From contig NZ_JBNWEO010000015.1 in assembly GCF_050496765.1 (NCBI RefSeq), positions 1 through 64,000 of the forward strand: DNA of 64,000 nt, read 5' to 3'. The position numbers and the translations under genes are program-made. Positions 24,981 to 33,391 of this stretch are shown here, piece by piece (position 1 is the first letter of the stretch; every line of letters starts with the position of its first letter). Source of the stretch: JAEVLT01 sp050496765 (GTDB lineage Bacteria > Bacillota > Bacilli > Bacillales > Cytobacillaceae). Below the pieces are notes generated by a model, which saw only the letters and a program-made list of their open reading frames with translations, was not told the DNA's origin and searched no databases.

Positions 24981-25195
24981 GTTTGGCGGATAAACGAAGT
25001 CTGTTGATTTCCGCTCCAGGCACTCGCTTTCCGGGGGGCAGAACGCCTGAGCCTCCTCGTCGCTAACGCTCCTCGAAAATGCATCCGCATTTCCTTCGTG
25101 CGATGTTATTTCTAGGAAGCTTATTCAATGTCCTGCGGGGTCTCGCCTGTAACGCTAATCCCCCAGGAGTCGGCGCCTTCCGCTCCAATCAACAG
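24961..25195 (+). repeat. Dispersed repeat, family A, full-length copy
   Basis: Bases 25001-25195 form a 195-bp unit bounded by perfect 9-bp terminal inverted repeats (CTGTTGATT and AATCAACAG). Just inside both ends the motif TTCCGCTCCA occurs as a direct repeat. The left 72 bases, including 40 bases outside the unit, match the inverted copy at 12309-12380. A fragment of the end (TGGAGCGGAAATCAA) is found again near 25804. It encodes no protein. I recall related sequences between genes in many Bacillus genomes. Confidence 0.75.
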
Positions 25196-25426
25196 GATGC
25201 CATAAACGAATGAACCCTAGGATTCGAAGCAATCTTTTGCTAGAGGACATCAGATCGTTTGTACTCCTTTGCGGAACACTTTTTTCCTTATTCGCATTGC
25301 TTTGGCAATGATGAAATACGCAATCATCCCTTGTGCTCTTAGTAACATAAGCAAATTGATCAGGCCATCGGGTCTTTACCAGTTTGACTCTTTATTCCTT
25401 GGCTCCAGATTCTCATTCGAAGCTCG

Positions 25427-25540
25427 TCATTTGATAACTGTAATACCAAGAAGAAAGGCGTTAGCCGTACTTACAAAGGTGACGACGGCTATAACCCTAT
25501 TTTTGCATATCTTATGTTGTTCAAGAAACACAAAGGCTAA
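25427..25540 (+). pseudogene. IS1380-type transposase remnant
   Basis: In the frame from 25427 the sequence reads SFDNCNTKKKGVSRTYKG and then DDGYNPIFAYL, the conserved core of IS1380-family (ISBst12-like) transposases, where SPFDNSxTKKEGVSRTYKG is typical. The frame is not open upstream far enough to be functional and ends at TAA 25538-25540. The longer ORF at 25269-25601 is in another frame and is a chance product of the decay. Only this short piece is recognisable. Confidence 0.65.
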
Positions 25541-25976
25541 GGAGTCTCCGTTGAAAAAATATTTCGCAGAAGAAGTGAGACTGTTATACAAAATGGTGTA
25601 GCATGCAAGATTGAAATCGTTGAAGTTGGAGTACATAGAAGACATTTACGCAAGTATATCTCTCATTTTTAACCTAAACCATGCATGTGAATAGCCTGAA
25701 AAGACCTGATACATGCCTATTTGGCAATCCAAAAAATTTAGTATCGTAGAAATTTGATAAAGAATCACTCTCATTTTACTTATGGTTGGTTCCGCTCACT
25801 TTTTGGAGCGGAAATCAAACAGTCAACCACGAAACACCCTACTAATAGAATAAATTCTTTTCATGTCACAGATTCATGATTTTGGTCAAAAAGATTCGTT
25901 TCAGAATATTGGACTCCATGTCTTAGTCTTCCGGCAATCGTTAAAAAGGGTCAACATATAAATTCAGATATTATAA

Positions 25977-26019
25977 AGAAGGATAATACGCCTATAAACT
26001 GGCATTTATCCTTTTTTTA
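25977..26019 (+). terminator. Orphan terminator-like hairpin
   Basis: AAGGATAA (25979-25986) pairs with TTATCCTT (26006-26013), followed by a seven-T run. No gene precedes it, so it may be the leftover end of a lost operon. Confidence 0.6.
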
Positions 26020-26310
26020 TGAAGAAATTCGGCTTGAAAACGAAAGAAGAAGCAACTTTCTATAAAAACAACTTAACCTTTTTTCCCGAAAGGTTTATAG
26101 TTGAAACTGAATAGGAAGGAAGCTTACAACTTATGAGAAATGGAAAAAATCAATAAAATAGTGTAGAATGATGTTTAAAGGTCGTAAGAATCCTCAAGAG
26201 GATTGCTGAATGGTGAAGAATTATGTATGATGGTGTGGAGCGCACAATTCGAAAATTTACATACACTAAAGAAACGAAAATATTGGCTATTCAAATAATG
26301 AGGGGTCTAT

Positions 26311-26670
26311 ATGTTAATTCGCTATAAGAAGACATTTGAAAAAATTGCAATGGGTTTATTGTCCTTTATGCCAAATGAAAAGGATTTAAAGAAATTGCAG
26401 CAAACAATGAAACAGTATGAAACAGAGGAAAATTGGCAACTCTTTCTGTGGAAAGAAGAAGACATTATCGGCTTAATTGGGGTTCAATTTATGGGTGCAG
26501 GCCAACTGCAAATTCAGCATATTTCGGTTAATCCATCGCATCGGCAGCAAGGGATTGGGAAAAGAATGGTAAAAGCTCTGCAAGAAATGTATCCGGAAAA
26601 AGAAATAACCGCTACTGTGGAAACAGCAGCTTTTGTGGAAAAATGTGAACATTGTGATCCAGGAGAATGA
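26311..26670 (+). CDS. ribT: RibT-like GNAT N-acetyltransferase
   Basis: This 119-residue protein is RibT-like, a GNAT-fold acetyltransferase normally encoded at the end of the riboflavin operon. The acetyl-CoA loop RQQGIGKRM (about residues 76-84) is present. Substrate unknown. GAGGGG precedes the ATG, and its own terminator follows. The rib genes that usually lie upstream are missing, so it stands as an orphan between repeats and ypuF. Confidence 0.82.
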   Translation: MLIRYKKTFEKIAMGLLSFMPNEKDLKKLQQTMKQYETEENWQLFLWKEEDIIGLIGVQFMGAGQLQIQHISVNPSHRQQGIGKRMVKALQEMYPEKEITATVETAAFVEKCEHCDPGE

Positions 26671-26673
26671 GGC

Positions 26674-26711
26674 GGCAGCGAATGACTTACTCGCTGCCCC
26701 TTTTCTTTTTG
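26674..26711 (+). terminator. Intrinsic terminator after ribT
   Basis: GGCAGCGA (26674-26681) pairs with TCGCTGCC (26691-26698), then CCTTTTCTTTTT. The stop of the convergent ypuF lies in the loop. Confidence 0.75.
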
Positions 26712-27217
26712 AGAGCTTCCTTTCGAGCACGGATCACCCATGTTCGATCGCGCAACCGATGGCGGTGAACAATTTTCTCATCCGTTACGTCACTCGTTTG
26801 TTTCATATCGAATCCGTGAAGATCGGCTGCCCTTTGACATTCATCCATTAAAATAGGATCCCAAACCGGCAAGCGGAAACTTTTATATGGATTGTGATGA
26901 TCGATTCTGTCGCGAAGCTGTTCGAGTATCGCGGCCATCTCGTCTGGATCCATTCCAAGGTTAAGAAGGTTTTGCTCCTGCTGTGAAAAAATACGTTTTG
27001 CTTTTGCCAGCGTTTTTTGGGCACCGGCAAAATTACCACGGCGGTGGTGATAGCAGGAAACAGCCAATTGAATAAAACCGACCCAGATTGACTCCTTGTT
27101 TGCGGCATCAATCCGTTTCCAATAATCTTCAAGAATTTCATGGCATTCAAAGTAATCCCGGCTTCCATGAAAATGAACTAAGTATTCAATGTATTCTTTT
27201 GGGTACAGGAAAAACAC
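26687..27217 (-). CDS. ypuF: DUF309 family protein YpuF
   Basis: This 176-residue helical protein has the DUF309 signature FHGSRDYFECHEILEDYWK (about residues 16-34), with a second conserved stretch FIQLAVSCYHHRRGNFAGA. Role unknown. The start is uncertain: the GTG at 27217 lies inside its likely ribosome binding site GGGGGTG, and CTG 27208 (LYPKEY) is a possible real start. The last codons extend into the ribT terminator. Position matches B. subtilis ypuF next to ribT and scpA. Confidence 0.85.
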   Translation of the reverse strand: MFFLYPKEYIEYLVHFHGSRDYFECHEILEDYWKRIDAANKESIWVGFIQLAVSCYHHRRGNFAGAQKTLAKAKRIFSQQEQNLLNLGMDPDEMAAILEQLRDRIDHHNPYKSFRLPVWDPILMDECQRAADLHGFDMKQTSDVTDEKIVHRHRLRDRTWVIRARKEALKKKRGSE

Positions 27218-27281
27218 CCCCGGATTTGTTGATTACGTATAGTTTACCATACGTTTTGTTAAAAACGAGATGAACAAATGC

Positions 27282-27311
27282 GAAGAACCCGCCTTGCTTG
27301 ACGGGTTCTTC
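27282..27311 (-). terminator. Hairpin downstream of the yjcZ-type micro-ORF
   Basis: GAAGAACCCG (27282-27291) pairs perfectly with CGGGTTCTTC (27302-27311). The T-run is poor on both strands, so termination is likely but not certain. Confidence 0.5.
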
Positions 27312-27318
27312 TGCATTC

Positions 27319-27411
27319 TTAGTAAATCCAAGCAGCACCAACGATAATTAACAAAATGAATAAAACAACAATTAACGCGAATCCGCCGCCAAATCCAACG
27401 CCATCAGCCAT
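27319..27411 (-). CDS. YjcZ-family sporulation micro-protein (30 residues)
   Basis: The ORF begins MADGVGFGGGF and continues as one hydrophobic helix (ALIVVLFILLIIVG) ending in WIY. This glycine-start-plus-helix pattern is that of the YjcZ/YhcZ-type tiny membrane proteins of Bacillus, often sporulation-expressed. A strong AGGAGG lies 8 bases before the ATG, and a hairpin follows the stop. Confidence 0.85.
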   Translation of the reverse strand: MADGVGFGGGFALIVVLFILLIIVGAAWIY

Positions 27412-27618
27412 GTGAAATACCTCCTATTGATTTAATTTCTTTTCCCTCCCATCATATGTTGCGGTTTTCAAATATGTTATGGGCAAATCACCTGTTTTCG
27501 TCATCCTGCGGCGCTGCAGGTTGATTTTTCTATTGGATAACGTATTTGAATCCTCTATACTATTAATAGTCATACGAAGACATAAATGCGATAAATGATG
27601 GAATTTTGGTGAGAAATG

Positions 27619-28392
27619 ATGCAATATAGCGTAAAGATTGATGCATTTGAAGGGCCGCTTGACTTGCTCCTTCATTTAATCAATCGCCTGGAAATAGATA
27701 TTTATGATATCCCGGTAGCTCAGATTACAGAACAATATTTCATGTATATTAAAACAATGAAAGAGCTGCAGCTTGATTTGGCGAGTGAATTTCTCGTTAT
27801 GGCAGCCACTTTGCTTGCAATTAAAAGCAAAATGCTGCTGCCGAAGCAAGAGGAAGAACTGCTTGATGACGATCACCATGAATTTGAACTAGATGGGGAT
27901 CCACGGGAAGAACTGGTCGAACAGCTCCTCGAATACCGCAAATTTAAAGAGGCGGCACATGGCCTTAAACAAATGGAAGAAGAGCGTGGCTTAATGTACA
28001 CAAAGCCTCCGAGTGATCTTTCCGTCTATGCGCAGGAAATCGAACCGGAGAAAACCGAGCTGAACGTTACGTTGTATGATATGCTGGCAGCTTTTCAAAA
28101 ATTGTTGCGCCGCAAAAAATTACAGCGCCCGCTCACAACAAAAATAACCCGCCAAGAAATTTCGATTGAAAAACGAATGAGCGAAATTATGAGTGAGTTA
28201 ACAGGAATAAAGGGGCGGAAAAACTTTACCGAGTTATTTCCGCATCCGGAAAAAGATCAAATTGTCGTTACTTTTCTTGCGATTCTTGAATTAATCAAAA
28301 GAAAGGAAATTGATGTGACTCAAGAAGCGAATTTTAGCGAAATTTATATTGAAGCTGTAGTGGAAGGAGAAACAATGGTTGGAAATTATTAA
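27619..28392 (+). CDS. scpA: Segregation and condensation protein A
   Basis: This 257-residue kleisin bridges Smc heads and binds ScpB. The N-terminal signature FEGPLDLLLHLI (about residues 8-19) and the C-terminal winged helix (about 185-245) are present. ATG 27619 is preferred to ATG 27616 because GGTGAG then lies 5 bases upstream. It overlaps scpB by 14 bases. Confidence 0.95.
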   Translation: MQYSVKIDAFEGPLDLLLHLINRLEIDIYDIPVAQITEQYFMYIKTMKELQLDLASEFLVMAATLLAIKSKMLLPKQEEELLDDDHHEFELDGDPREELVEQLLEYRKFKEAAHGLKQMEEERGLMYTKPPSDLSVYAQEIEPEKTELNVTLYDMLAAFQKLLRRKKLQRPLTTKITRQEISIEKRMSEIMSELTGIKGRKNFTELFPHPEKDQIVVTFLAILELIKRKEIDVTQEANFSEIYIEAVVEGETMVGNY

Positions 28393-28966
28393 TTGGAGCA
28401 GTATCCTTGAAAGCTTATTATTTGCAGCGGGCGATGAGGGACTCTCGTTGAAACAAATTGTTGAAGTGCTGGAGGTTGACGAGCCAATTGCAAGAAATAT
28501 TATTGAAAGTTTGCGGCAGGAATATGAGCAGGATGCGAAGCGGGGATTGACAATTGTTGAATTGGCAGGAACGTTCCAGCTCGCTACCAAGAAAGAACAT
28601 GCTGACTATTTAAAGCGTTTAGTTGACTCGCCAAGCACAACGACTCTTTCGCAGGCATCACTTGAAACGCTTGCGATTATTGCATACAAACAACCGATTA
28701 CCCGGGCTGAAATTGAAGAAATTCGCGGTGTAAAAACAGAACGTCCGCTGCAGACGCTCATGTCCAAAGCGTTAATCAAGGAAGTTGGCCGGGCAGAAGG
28801 TGCCGGAAGGGCATATTTATATGGAACAACGAAAGAGTTCCTGGATTATTTTGGGTTGCGGAGCCTGAAAGAACTTCCTCCATTACCGGAAAAAGTCCAA
28901 GAGGAATTTGTACAGGAAGAAGCGGATCTCTTTTTCGAGAAGTTTCAGGAATCCATCAACTCTTAA
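28379..28966 (+). CDS. scpB: Segregation and condensation protein B
   Basis: This 195-residue protein consists of two winged-helix domains and forms the Smc-ScpAB condensin. The motif SQASLETLAIIAYKQPITRAEIEEIRG is split here as SQASLETLAIIAYKQP (about residues 88-103) followed by ITRAEIEEIRGV. It starts with TTG 28379; AAGGAG lies 9 bases upstream within scpA. Confidence 0.95.
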   Translation: MEIINWSSILESLLFAAGDEGLSLKQIVEVLEVDEPIARNIIESLRQEYEQDAKRGLTIVELAGTFQLATKKEHADYLKRLVDSPSTTTLSQASLETLAIIAYKQPITRAEIEEIRGVKTERPLQTLMSKALIKEVGRAEGAGRAYLYGTTKEFLDYFGLRSLKELPPLPEKVQEEFVQEEADLFFEKFQESINS

Positions 28967-29046
28967 TTTTCAAAACATTAATTCTCCTTTTGTGGTAAAA
29001 TAGAGATGCGGTTTCATTGTAAATTGTCGATAAGGAGAGGGGAAAG

Positions 29047-29466
29047 TTGGAAATTATTCAATGTTCGGGATATGAGCTGGAAAAAGAAAAATCAAATACT
29101 TCTGAGGATTTTTTTAATAGAAGCGAAATCACATATATTGATGATGGTGTGGAAAAAACCTTGCATGTGCTGTACGTAAGGTATTTTGATGAAATTTTTA
29201 CAGAATTCACCCCATTTCAGCAAGACCCTGTTTTTTCAGCAGGAGAAAACCCCGTTTATTTTAAAGAAATTGTTGCCCTTGTCTGTCTGCTGAAAAATCC
29301 AAGTTTGCGGCAGAGAAAACGGGTTTATGTAAATGATCAGCAAGAGTTTGCCGCCTATTTTAAGAATGTGAACGTGGAAAAGATTGCTGACGTATTTCAA
29401 GCATTGAAGCAAAATCAAAGCTACAAACTCCGATCTCCGCTTGAGTTTATTTTACAGCCAAATTAA
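29047..29466 (+). CDS. Hypothetical protein between scpB and ypuI
   Basis: This 139-residue acidic protein has no membrane segment and I do not recognise its family. It starts with TTG after AAGGAGAGGGG and is 15 bases from ypuI, so it is probably in the same operon. A mixed alpha/beta protein with several aromatic pairs (VRYFDEIFTEF) can be seen, but no catalytic motif. Confidence 0.7.
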   Translation: MEIIQCSGYELEKEKSNTSEDFFNRSEITYIDDGVEKTLHVLYVRYFDEIFTEFTPFQQDPVFSAGENPVYFKEIVALVCLLKNPSLRQRKRVYVNDQQEFAAYFKNVNVEKIADVFQALKQNQSYKLRSPLEFILQPN

Positions 29467-29481
29467 TTGGGGGTGTTGATG

Positions 29482-29970
29482 ATGGGAAACACACTGGTAA
29501 AAACACAGCTAAATGAAGTGGATTCGTTTTTAACGAATACGATTAAGACGCTTGAAGATTTTTTAAACGAGACAACCCTCAGCAAGCTTCACAATGAAGA
29601 AGCAGAAGATCGAAACTATTTAAAAGTGGTTCTTTCCAATTTACGCAAGCTGCTCGTCTATAGTGAGGAAAGTCTTGATGCATGTAAAGTGATTTTGCAA
29701 AGCGAGCCATTTCAAAAAGCGGCTGCAGAAAAAACGCTTTATCGAATCTATCATCAATGTATCGTAGAATTTTTCTCGCCAAAAAACGATGCTTGGTATG
29801 AAGACAGCCGTTCGGCCTATACAGGTAGAAATTCAATCAAGTTTTACAAAGGTGTACCGGAGGATCTTCGTCAGCTAGTCAAAGGGCTTGAAGGGGAATT
29901 TCAGCGAATTCGTGAGGACTTGGAGTTTTACGAAACGGACTACCGCACAAAAATTATTCAATCAAAATAA
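29482..29970 (+). CDS. ypuI: YpuI family protein (DUF3907)
   Basis: This 162-residue helical, soluble protein matches YpuI in size, position (after scpB, before dacB) and style, including a YRIYHQCIVEFFSPKNDAWYEDSR-like centre. ATG 29482 is chosen since GGGGGTG lies 6 bases upstream. Function unknown; the conserved region around residues 90-115 would be the place to look for activity. Confidence 0.8.
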   Translation: MGNTLVKTQLNEVDSFLTNTIKTLEDFLNETTLSKLHNEEAEDRNYLKVVLSNLRKLLVYSEESLDACKVILQSEPFQKAAAEKTLYRIYHQCIVEFFSPKNDAWYEDSRSAYTGRNSIKFYKGVPEDLRQLVKGLEGEFQRIREDLEFYETDYRTKIIQSK

Positions 29971-29976
29971 GAGTTC

Positions 29977-30015
29977 AAAGAGGCTTGCCCAATGAAAAAA
30001 GGCGGCCTCTTTTTG
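29977..30015 (+). terminator. Intrinsic terminator after ypuI
   Basis: AAAGAGGC (29977-29984) pairs with GCCTCTTT (30005-30012) plus T residues. It shows that the long ORF for the next gene, which starts at 29985, cannot begin there. Confidence 0.75.
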
Positions 30016-30089
30016 TTCTGTTTAAAAAGAATATTGTTGCGAGTTTTTCATACCCTTTACTAATCAAAAGACGAGAGGGGGAAGTTCCC

Positions 30090-30983
30090 TTGGACCGTTT
30101 TAGCAAGTATGTCCACGATCTGTTTCAATGGAATGAGGAGATGAAGAAATTCCTTGAAACAGAGAATGCGCGAAAAGATTCAGCAGAACTTTGGGGAAAG
30201 CTGGATGGGTTTACCGAAGTAATGGAGAACCTCAATCAACCAATGACCGATCAGGATCTGTTGGAGCTGCAAGCAAAAGCAGAGGTAATCCAAGCAGAAA
30301 TGGAAGGATATTTCACAAGAAAACAAGACGCAGGAAATATATGGGTGGTTGGGACGGTTCTCTCGCCAGGCAGCCATAGGCTTCCAAATTTACCGTATGA
30401 ATACTCTGCACTTGAACCCTATTTTTCAGAGCAAATGATGAAACTGCATCATCAACACCATCACCTTGTACATGTAGATGAATTAAATAGAGCTGAACTG
30501 CAGCTGAAAAAAGCAAGAGAAACGAATGATTACCGTTTACTCAAACATTGGTCGCGTGAGCTGTCCTTTCATGGCTCAGGACATTATTTGCATATGCTAT
30601 TTTGGAACAATTTATCGCCCGCTGGTGGAGGAAAACCGAACGGCCGGCTATTAAAAGAAATCGAAAGCTATTTTGGCAGTTTTGCTGCTTTTAAGAAACA
30701 CTTTACAGAAGCGGCGATTCAAGTAGAGGGGAATGGGTGGGCACTGCTCGTATGGTCGCCAAGGGCAAGGCATTTGGAAATCGTGCAAACTCAAGAAAAT
30801 ACCCACTATGCGCAGTGGGATACGATTCCACTGCTAGCAGCCGATGTATGGGAACATGCCTATTCATTGCAGTATAAACAAAAGCGGGAGGAATATGTCG
30901 AAAATTGGTGGAAAATCGTTAACTGGAGCGAGGTTGAAAGACGCTTTGAGCAGGCATCTGAATTAAAATGGCAAGCCTATTAA
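30090..30983 (+). CDS. sodF: Iron/manganese superoxide dismutase with N-terminal extension
   Basis: This 297-residue protein has about 85 extra residues before the dismutase fold, a helical region like that of B. subtilis SodF. The SOD N-terminal domain (KLHHQHHHLVHVDELN), the second ligand region (SFHGSGHYLHMLFWNNL) and the C-terminal D-x3-H ligands (DVWEHAYSLQY) are present, so metal ligands are complete. TTG 30090 is the likely start, with GAGGGGG 9 bases upstream; the open frame extends back into a terminator and is not translated there. Confidence 0.85.
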   Translation: MDRFSKYVHDLFQWNEEMKKFLETENARKDSAELWGKLDGFTEVMENLNQPMTDQDLLELQAKAEVIQAEMEGYFTRKQDAGNIWVVGTVLSPGSHRLPNLPYEYSALEPYFSEQMMKLHHQHHHLVHVDELNRAELQLKKARETNDYRLLKHWSRELSFHGSGHYLHMLFWNNLSPAGGGKPNGRLLKEIESYFGSFAAFKKHFTEAAIQVEGNGWALLVWSPRARHLEIVQTQENTHYAQWDTIPLLAADVWEHAYSLQYKQKREEYVENWWKIVNWSEVERRFEQASELKWQAY

Positions 30984-31023
30984 TCGTAAAAAAAATTCCT
31001 CCCCCTTTATTCTGCTTTTTTCT

Positions 31024-31052
31024 GTCATAATGACCCTTGTCCAGCATAAACT
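31024..31052 (+). promoter_or_regulatory. Sigma-E promoter of dacB-spmA-spmB
   Basis: GTCATAAT (-35, 31024-31031), 13 bases, then CATAAACT (-10, 31045-31052) resembles the sigma-E consensus. B. subtilis dacB is a sigma-E operon. Confidence 0.65.
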
Positions 31053-31085
31053 TGTACAAACTAATCAAAGAGACGGGGTTGCATA

Positions 31086-32228
31086 ATGAACATGAACCGA
31101 AGATTGATCATTTTTTCCCTCGTGTTCATCTTCTTCATCGCGAATATTCCAAAAAAGGCTGAGGCAGCTGTTTCGATGAGTGTAAATGCGCAAAGCGCTA
31201 TTTTAATGGAACAGAAATCAGGCCGGATTCTTTTTGAAAAAGATGCGTATACAAAGAGAAGAATTGCTAGCATAACAAAGATCATGACAGCAATCCTTGC
31301 AATTGAATCAGGGAAAATGAATCAGTACGTTACAGTAAGTGAACAGGCAACAAGGACAGAAGGATCCTCTGTCTATTTAAAGCCGGGGGAAAAAATAAAG
31401 TTAAAAGATTTAGTCTATGGGCTGATGATGAGATCGGGAAACGATGCGGCTGTCGCTATTGCTGAGGCTGTTGGCGGGAGTGTAGAGGGCTTTGTGTATA
31501 TGATGAACGAGCGAGCCCGGGAAATTGGAATGCTGAACACCCATTTTGCAAACCCACACGGACTTGATGATTCAAAAAACCATTATTCAACTGCATATGA
31601 TATGGCATTGCTAACTAGATATGCAATGGACAATAAGACCTACCGGCAAATAGCCGGGACAAAGGAGTACCGGGCTCCAAATCCTACTGAGAATTGGGAT
31701 CGAATCTGGAAAAATAAAAATCGGCTGCTGACAATGTACCGCTACACCACCGGCGGAAAAACAGGATTTACAAAATTGGCGAAGCGTACGCTTGTTTCAA
31801 CAGCTGCAAAGGGCGATATGTCATTAATCGCCGTCACACTTAATGATCCAGATGATTGGAACGACCATATTGCAATGTATGAGAATGGCTTTAAAAATTT
31901 TGATATGGCGGAAGTCCTTCCAAAAGGGGATATTGATACCGGGAAAAAGAATTCGTACAACGGCCGTTTGTATTTGAAAAAGGCTTATGATTATCCGGCA
32001 ACAGCAAAGGAGATGGATTTGTTCAGGGTCGAATACAGACTGAAAAAGCCTCCATTGGCCAAGACGGAAACCGTTGCAGGTAAGGCAATGATTTTCCTGG
32101 ATGACAAATTAATTGATGAGGAACCGATATACTTTCAAAGCAAGCAGCCCAGAAAAGAAAGAAAAGGCTTGTTCTCTTTTATGAAAGAAATGTTTCTGGC
32201 AATTTTAGGTGTGAAAACGGATGGTTAA
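31086..32228 (+). CDS. dacB: Sporulation D-alanyl-D-alanine carboxypeptidase DacB
   Basis: This 380-residue penicillin-binding protein (PBP5*) sets cortex cross-linking from the mother cell. It has a signal peptide (cleavage near AEA, residue 27), S62-x-x-K65 (ASITK), SGN (MRSGND, about 119) and KTG (GGKTGFT, about 226), and a C-terminal stalk. Its last bases overlap spmA. Sigma-E-like promoter upstream. Confidence 0.95.
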   Translation: MNMNRRLIIFSLVFIFFIANIPKKAEAAVSMSVNAQSAILMEQKSGRILFEKDAYTKRRIASITKIMTAILAIESGKMNQYVTVSEQATRTEGSSVYLKPGEKIKLKDLVYGLMMRSGNDAAVAIAEAVGGSVEGFVYMMNERAREIGMLNTHFANPHGLDDSKNHYSTAYDMALLTRYAMDNKTYRQIAGTKEYRAPNPTENWDRIWKNKNRLLTMYRYTTGGKTGFTKLAKRTLVSTAAKGDMSLIAVTLNDPDDWNDHIAMYENGFKNFDMAEVLPKGDIDTGKKNSYNGRLYLKKAYDYPATAKEMDLFRVEYRLKKPPLAKTETVAGKAMIFLDDKLIDEEPIYFQSKQPRKERKGLFSFMKEMFLAILGVKTDG

Positions 32229-32808
32229 TTATATTTGGGTGATTTTAACAGTTGTTGGTATTGTATTTGGAATGATCAATGGAACAATGGATGAGATCAA
32301 TAAGGCGATTTTTACGGGAGCAAGTGAAGCAGTCACCCTTTCAATTGGTTTGATTAGCATTCTCGTTTTTTGGTTAGGGATGATGCGAATTGCCGAACAA
32401 GCAGGGCTGCTAAACGCCCTGGCTAAAGTTTTTCGTCCTCTCGTCAGACGGCTTTTCCCGGAAGTCCCTGCAGAACACCCCGCATTGGGGTATATTTTAT
32501 CCAATATGATTGCCAACATGTTCGGGCTGGGAAATGCGGCGACACCACTTGGGATAAAAGCGATGGAGCAATTGCAGGAATTAAATGGAGGCGACATAAC
32601 TGCGAGCAGGTCAATGGTTACCTTTTTAGCCATCAATACTGCGAGCATTACAATCATTCCCACAACAGTCATCGCAATCAGAATGCAGTACCATTCATCT
32701 TCACCAACGGAAATCGTGTTTCCAACATTCATTGCTACGATCCTATCAGCAATAGGAGCCATTTTAATTGATCGCTATTTTTATTATCGAAGAAGCCGCA
32801 AAGGATGA
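32221..32808 (+). CDS. spmA: Spore maturation protein A
   Basis: This 195-residue membrane protein of the nucleoside-recognition (Gate) type is needed for spore core dehydration. It has about five hydrophobic segments and the NMFGLGNAATPLGIKAM motif (about residues 99-116). It overlaps dacB by 8 bases; the spmB frame begins around its stop codon. Confidence 0.95.
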   Translation: MVNYIWVILTVVGIVFGMINGTMDEINKAIFTGASEAVTLSIGLISILVFWLGMMRIAEQAGLLNALAKVFRPLVRRLFPEVPAEHPALGYILSNMIANMFGLGNAATPLGIKAMEQLQELNGGDITASRSMVTFLAINTASITIIPTTVIAIRMQYHSSSPTEIVFPTFIATILSAIGAILIDRYFYYRRSRKG

Positions 32809-32813
32809 TTCAC

Positions 32814-33350
32814 ATGGAAATCGTATCGTATCTATCTCTTGCGTTTATTCCGGTTCTCATCGGGTTTATTTTAATCTATGGCACTTTTAAGCGTGTTCCG
32901 ACGTATGAAACGTTTGTCGAAGGAGGCAAAGAGGGGATCAAAATTGCGATCTCGATTATTCCTTTTCTTGTTGGAATGCTTGTAGCGATTTCCGTCTTTC
33001 GTGCATCCGGGGCATTAGAAGCCTTAATGAATTGGATTCGTCCGCTAACCGACAGGTTCGGAATACCGGCAGAAATAGTCCCGCTTGCCTTGATTCGCCC
33101 GATTTCCGGAACAGCCGCACTTGGCATGACAAGTGATTTAATTGCGACCCATGGCCCGGATACGTTTATTGGCCGGCTTGTTTCTGTTTTACAAGGGAGT
33201 ACGGATACGACGTTTTATGTTTTAACTGTATATTTTGGCGCAGTTGGAGTCAAAAAAATGAGTGATGCCTTAAAGGTCGGGCTTTTGGCAGATGTAGTCG
33301 GGATCATTGTTTCCATCGCCGTAGTTGCATTCCTTTTCGGAACGAAATAA
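32814..33350 (+). CDS. spmB: Spore maturation protein B
   Basis: This 178-residue Gate-domain membrane protein is the partner of SpmA. Conserved segments are VPTYETFVEGGKEGI (about residues 28-42) and LIRPISGTAALGM (about 92-105). ATG 32814 follows AAAGGATG by 7 bases and gives the usual MEIVSYLSL start; the ATG at 32805 overlaps the ribosome binding site. Confidence 0.94.
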   Translation: MEIVSYLSLAFIPVLIGFILIYGTFKRVPTYETFVEGGKEGIKIAISIIPFLVGMLVAISVFRASGALEALMNWIRPLTDRFGIPAEIVPLALIRPISGTAALGMTSDLIATHGPDTFIGRLVSVLQGSTDTTFYVLTVYFGAVGVKKMSDALKVGLLADVVGIIVSIAVVAFLFGTK

Positions 33351-33357
33351 ATAGCAC

Positions 33358-33391
33358 AGCGTCATCCTGCTCTTCGGATGGCGCTTTTTCA
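33358..33391 (+). terminator. Intrinsic terminator after spmB
   Basis: AGCGTCATCC (33358-33367) pairs with GGATGGCGCT (33376-33385) through one wobble pair, followed by TTTTTC. The remaining gap to rluB (33392-33612) holds no convincing gene. Confidence 0.7.

Larger units (their letters stand above)
25196..26310. other. Gene-poor stretch where rib genes are expected
   Basis: About 1.1 kb with no credible intact gene. It contains the decayed transposase fragment, a piece of repeat family A near 25804, a terminator-like hairpin at 25977-26019 and a small AATCCTC/GAGGATT hairpin near 26190. Short ORFs on both strands (for example 25269-25601) have no recognisable domain as they stand. I saw no FMN riboswitch (RFN element) by eye. 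Confidence 0.6.

Noticed and set aside
25269..25601. 110-residue plus-strand ORF and 72-residue minus-strand ORF in the gap after lysA
   Set aside because: Neither has a recognisable domain or a good ribosome binding site; the sequence reads as a decayed transposase in another frame.
29985..30089. Longer N-terminus for the superoxide dismutase from TTG 29985
   Set aside because: That start lies inside the terminator hairpin of ypuI, and a strong ribosome binding site precedes TTG 30090.
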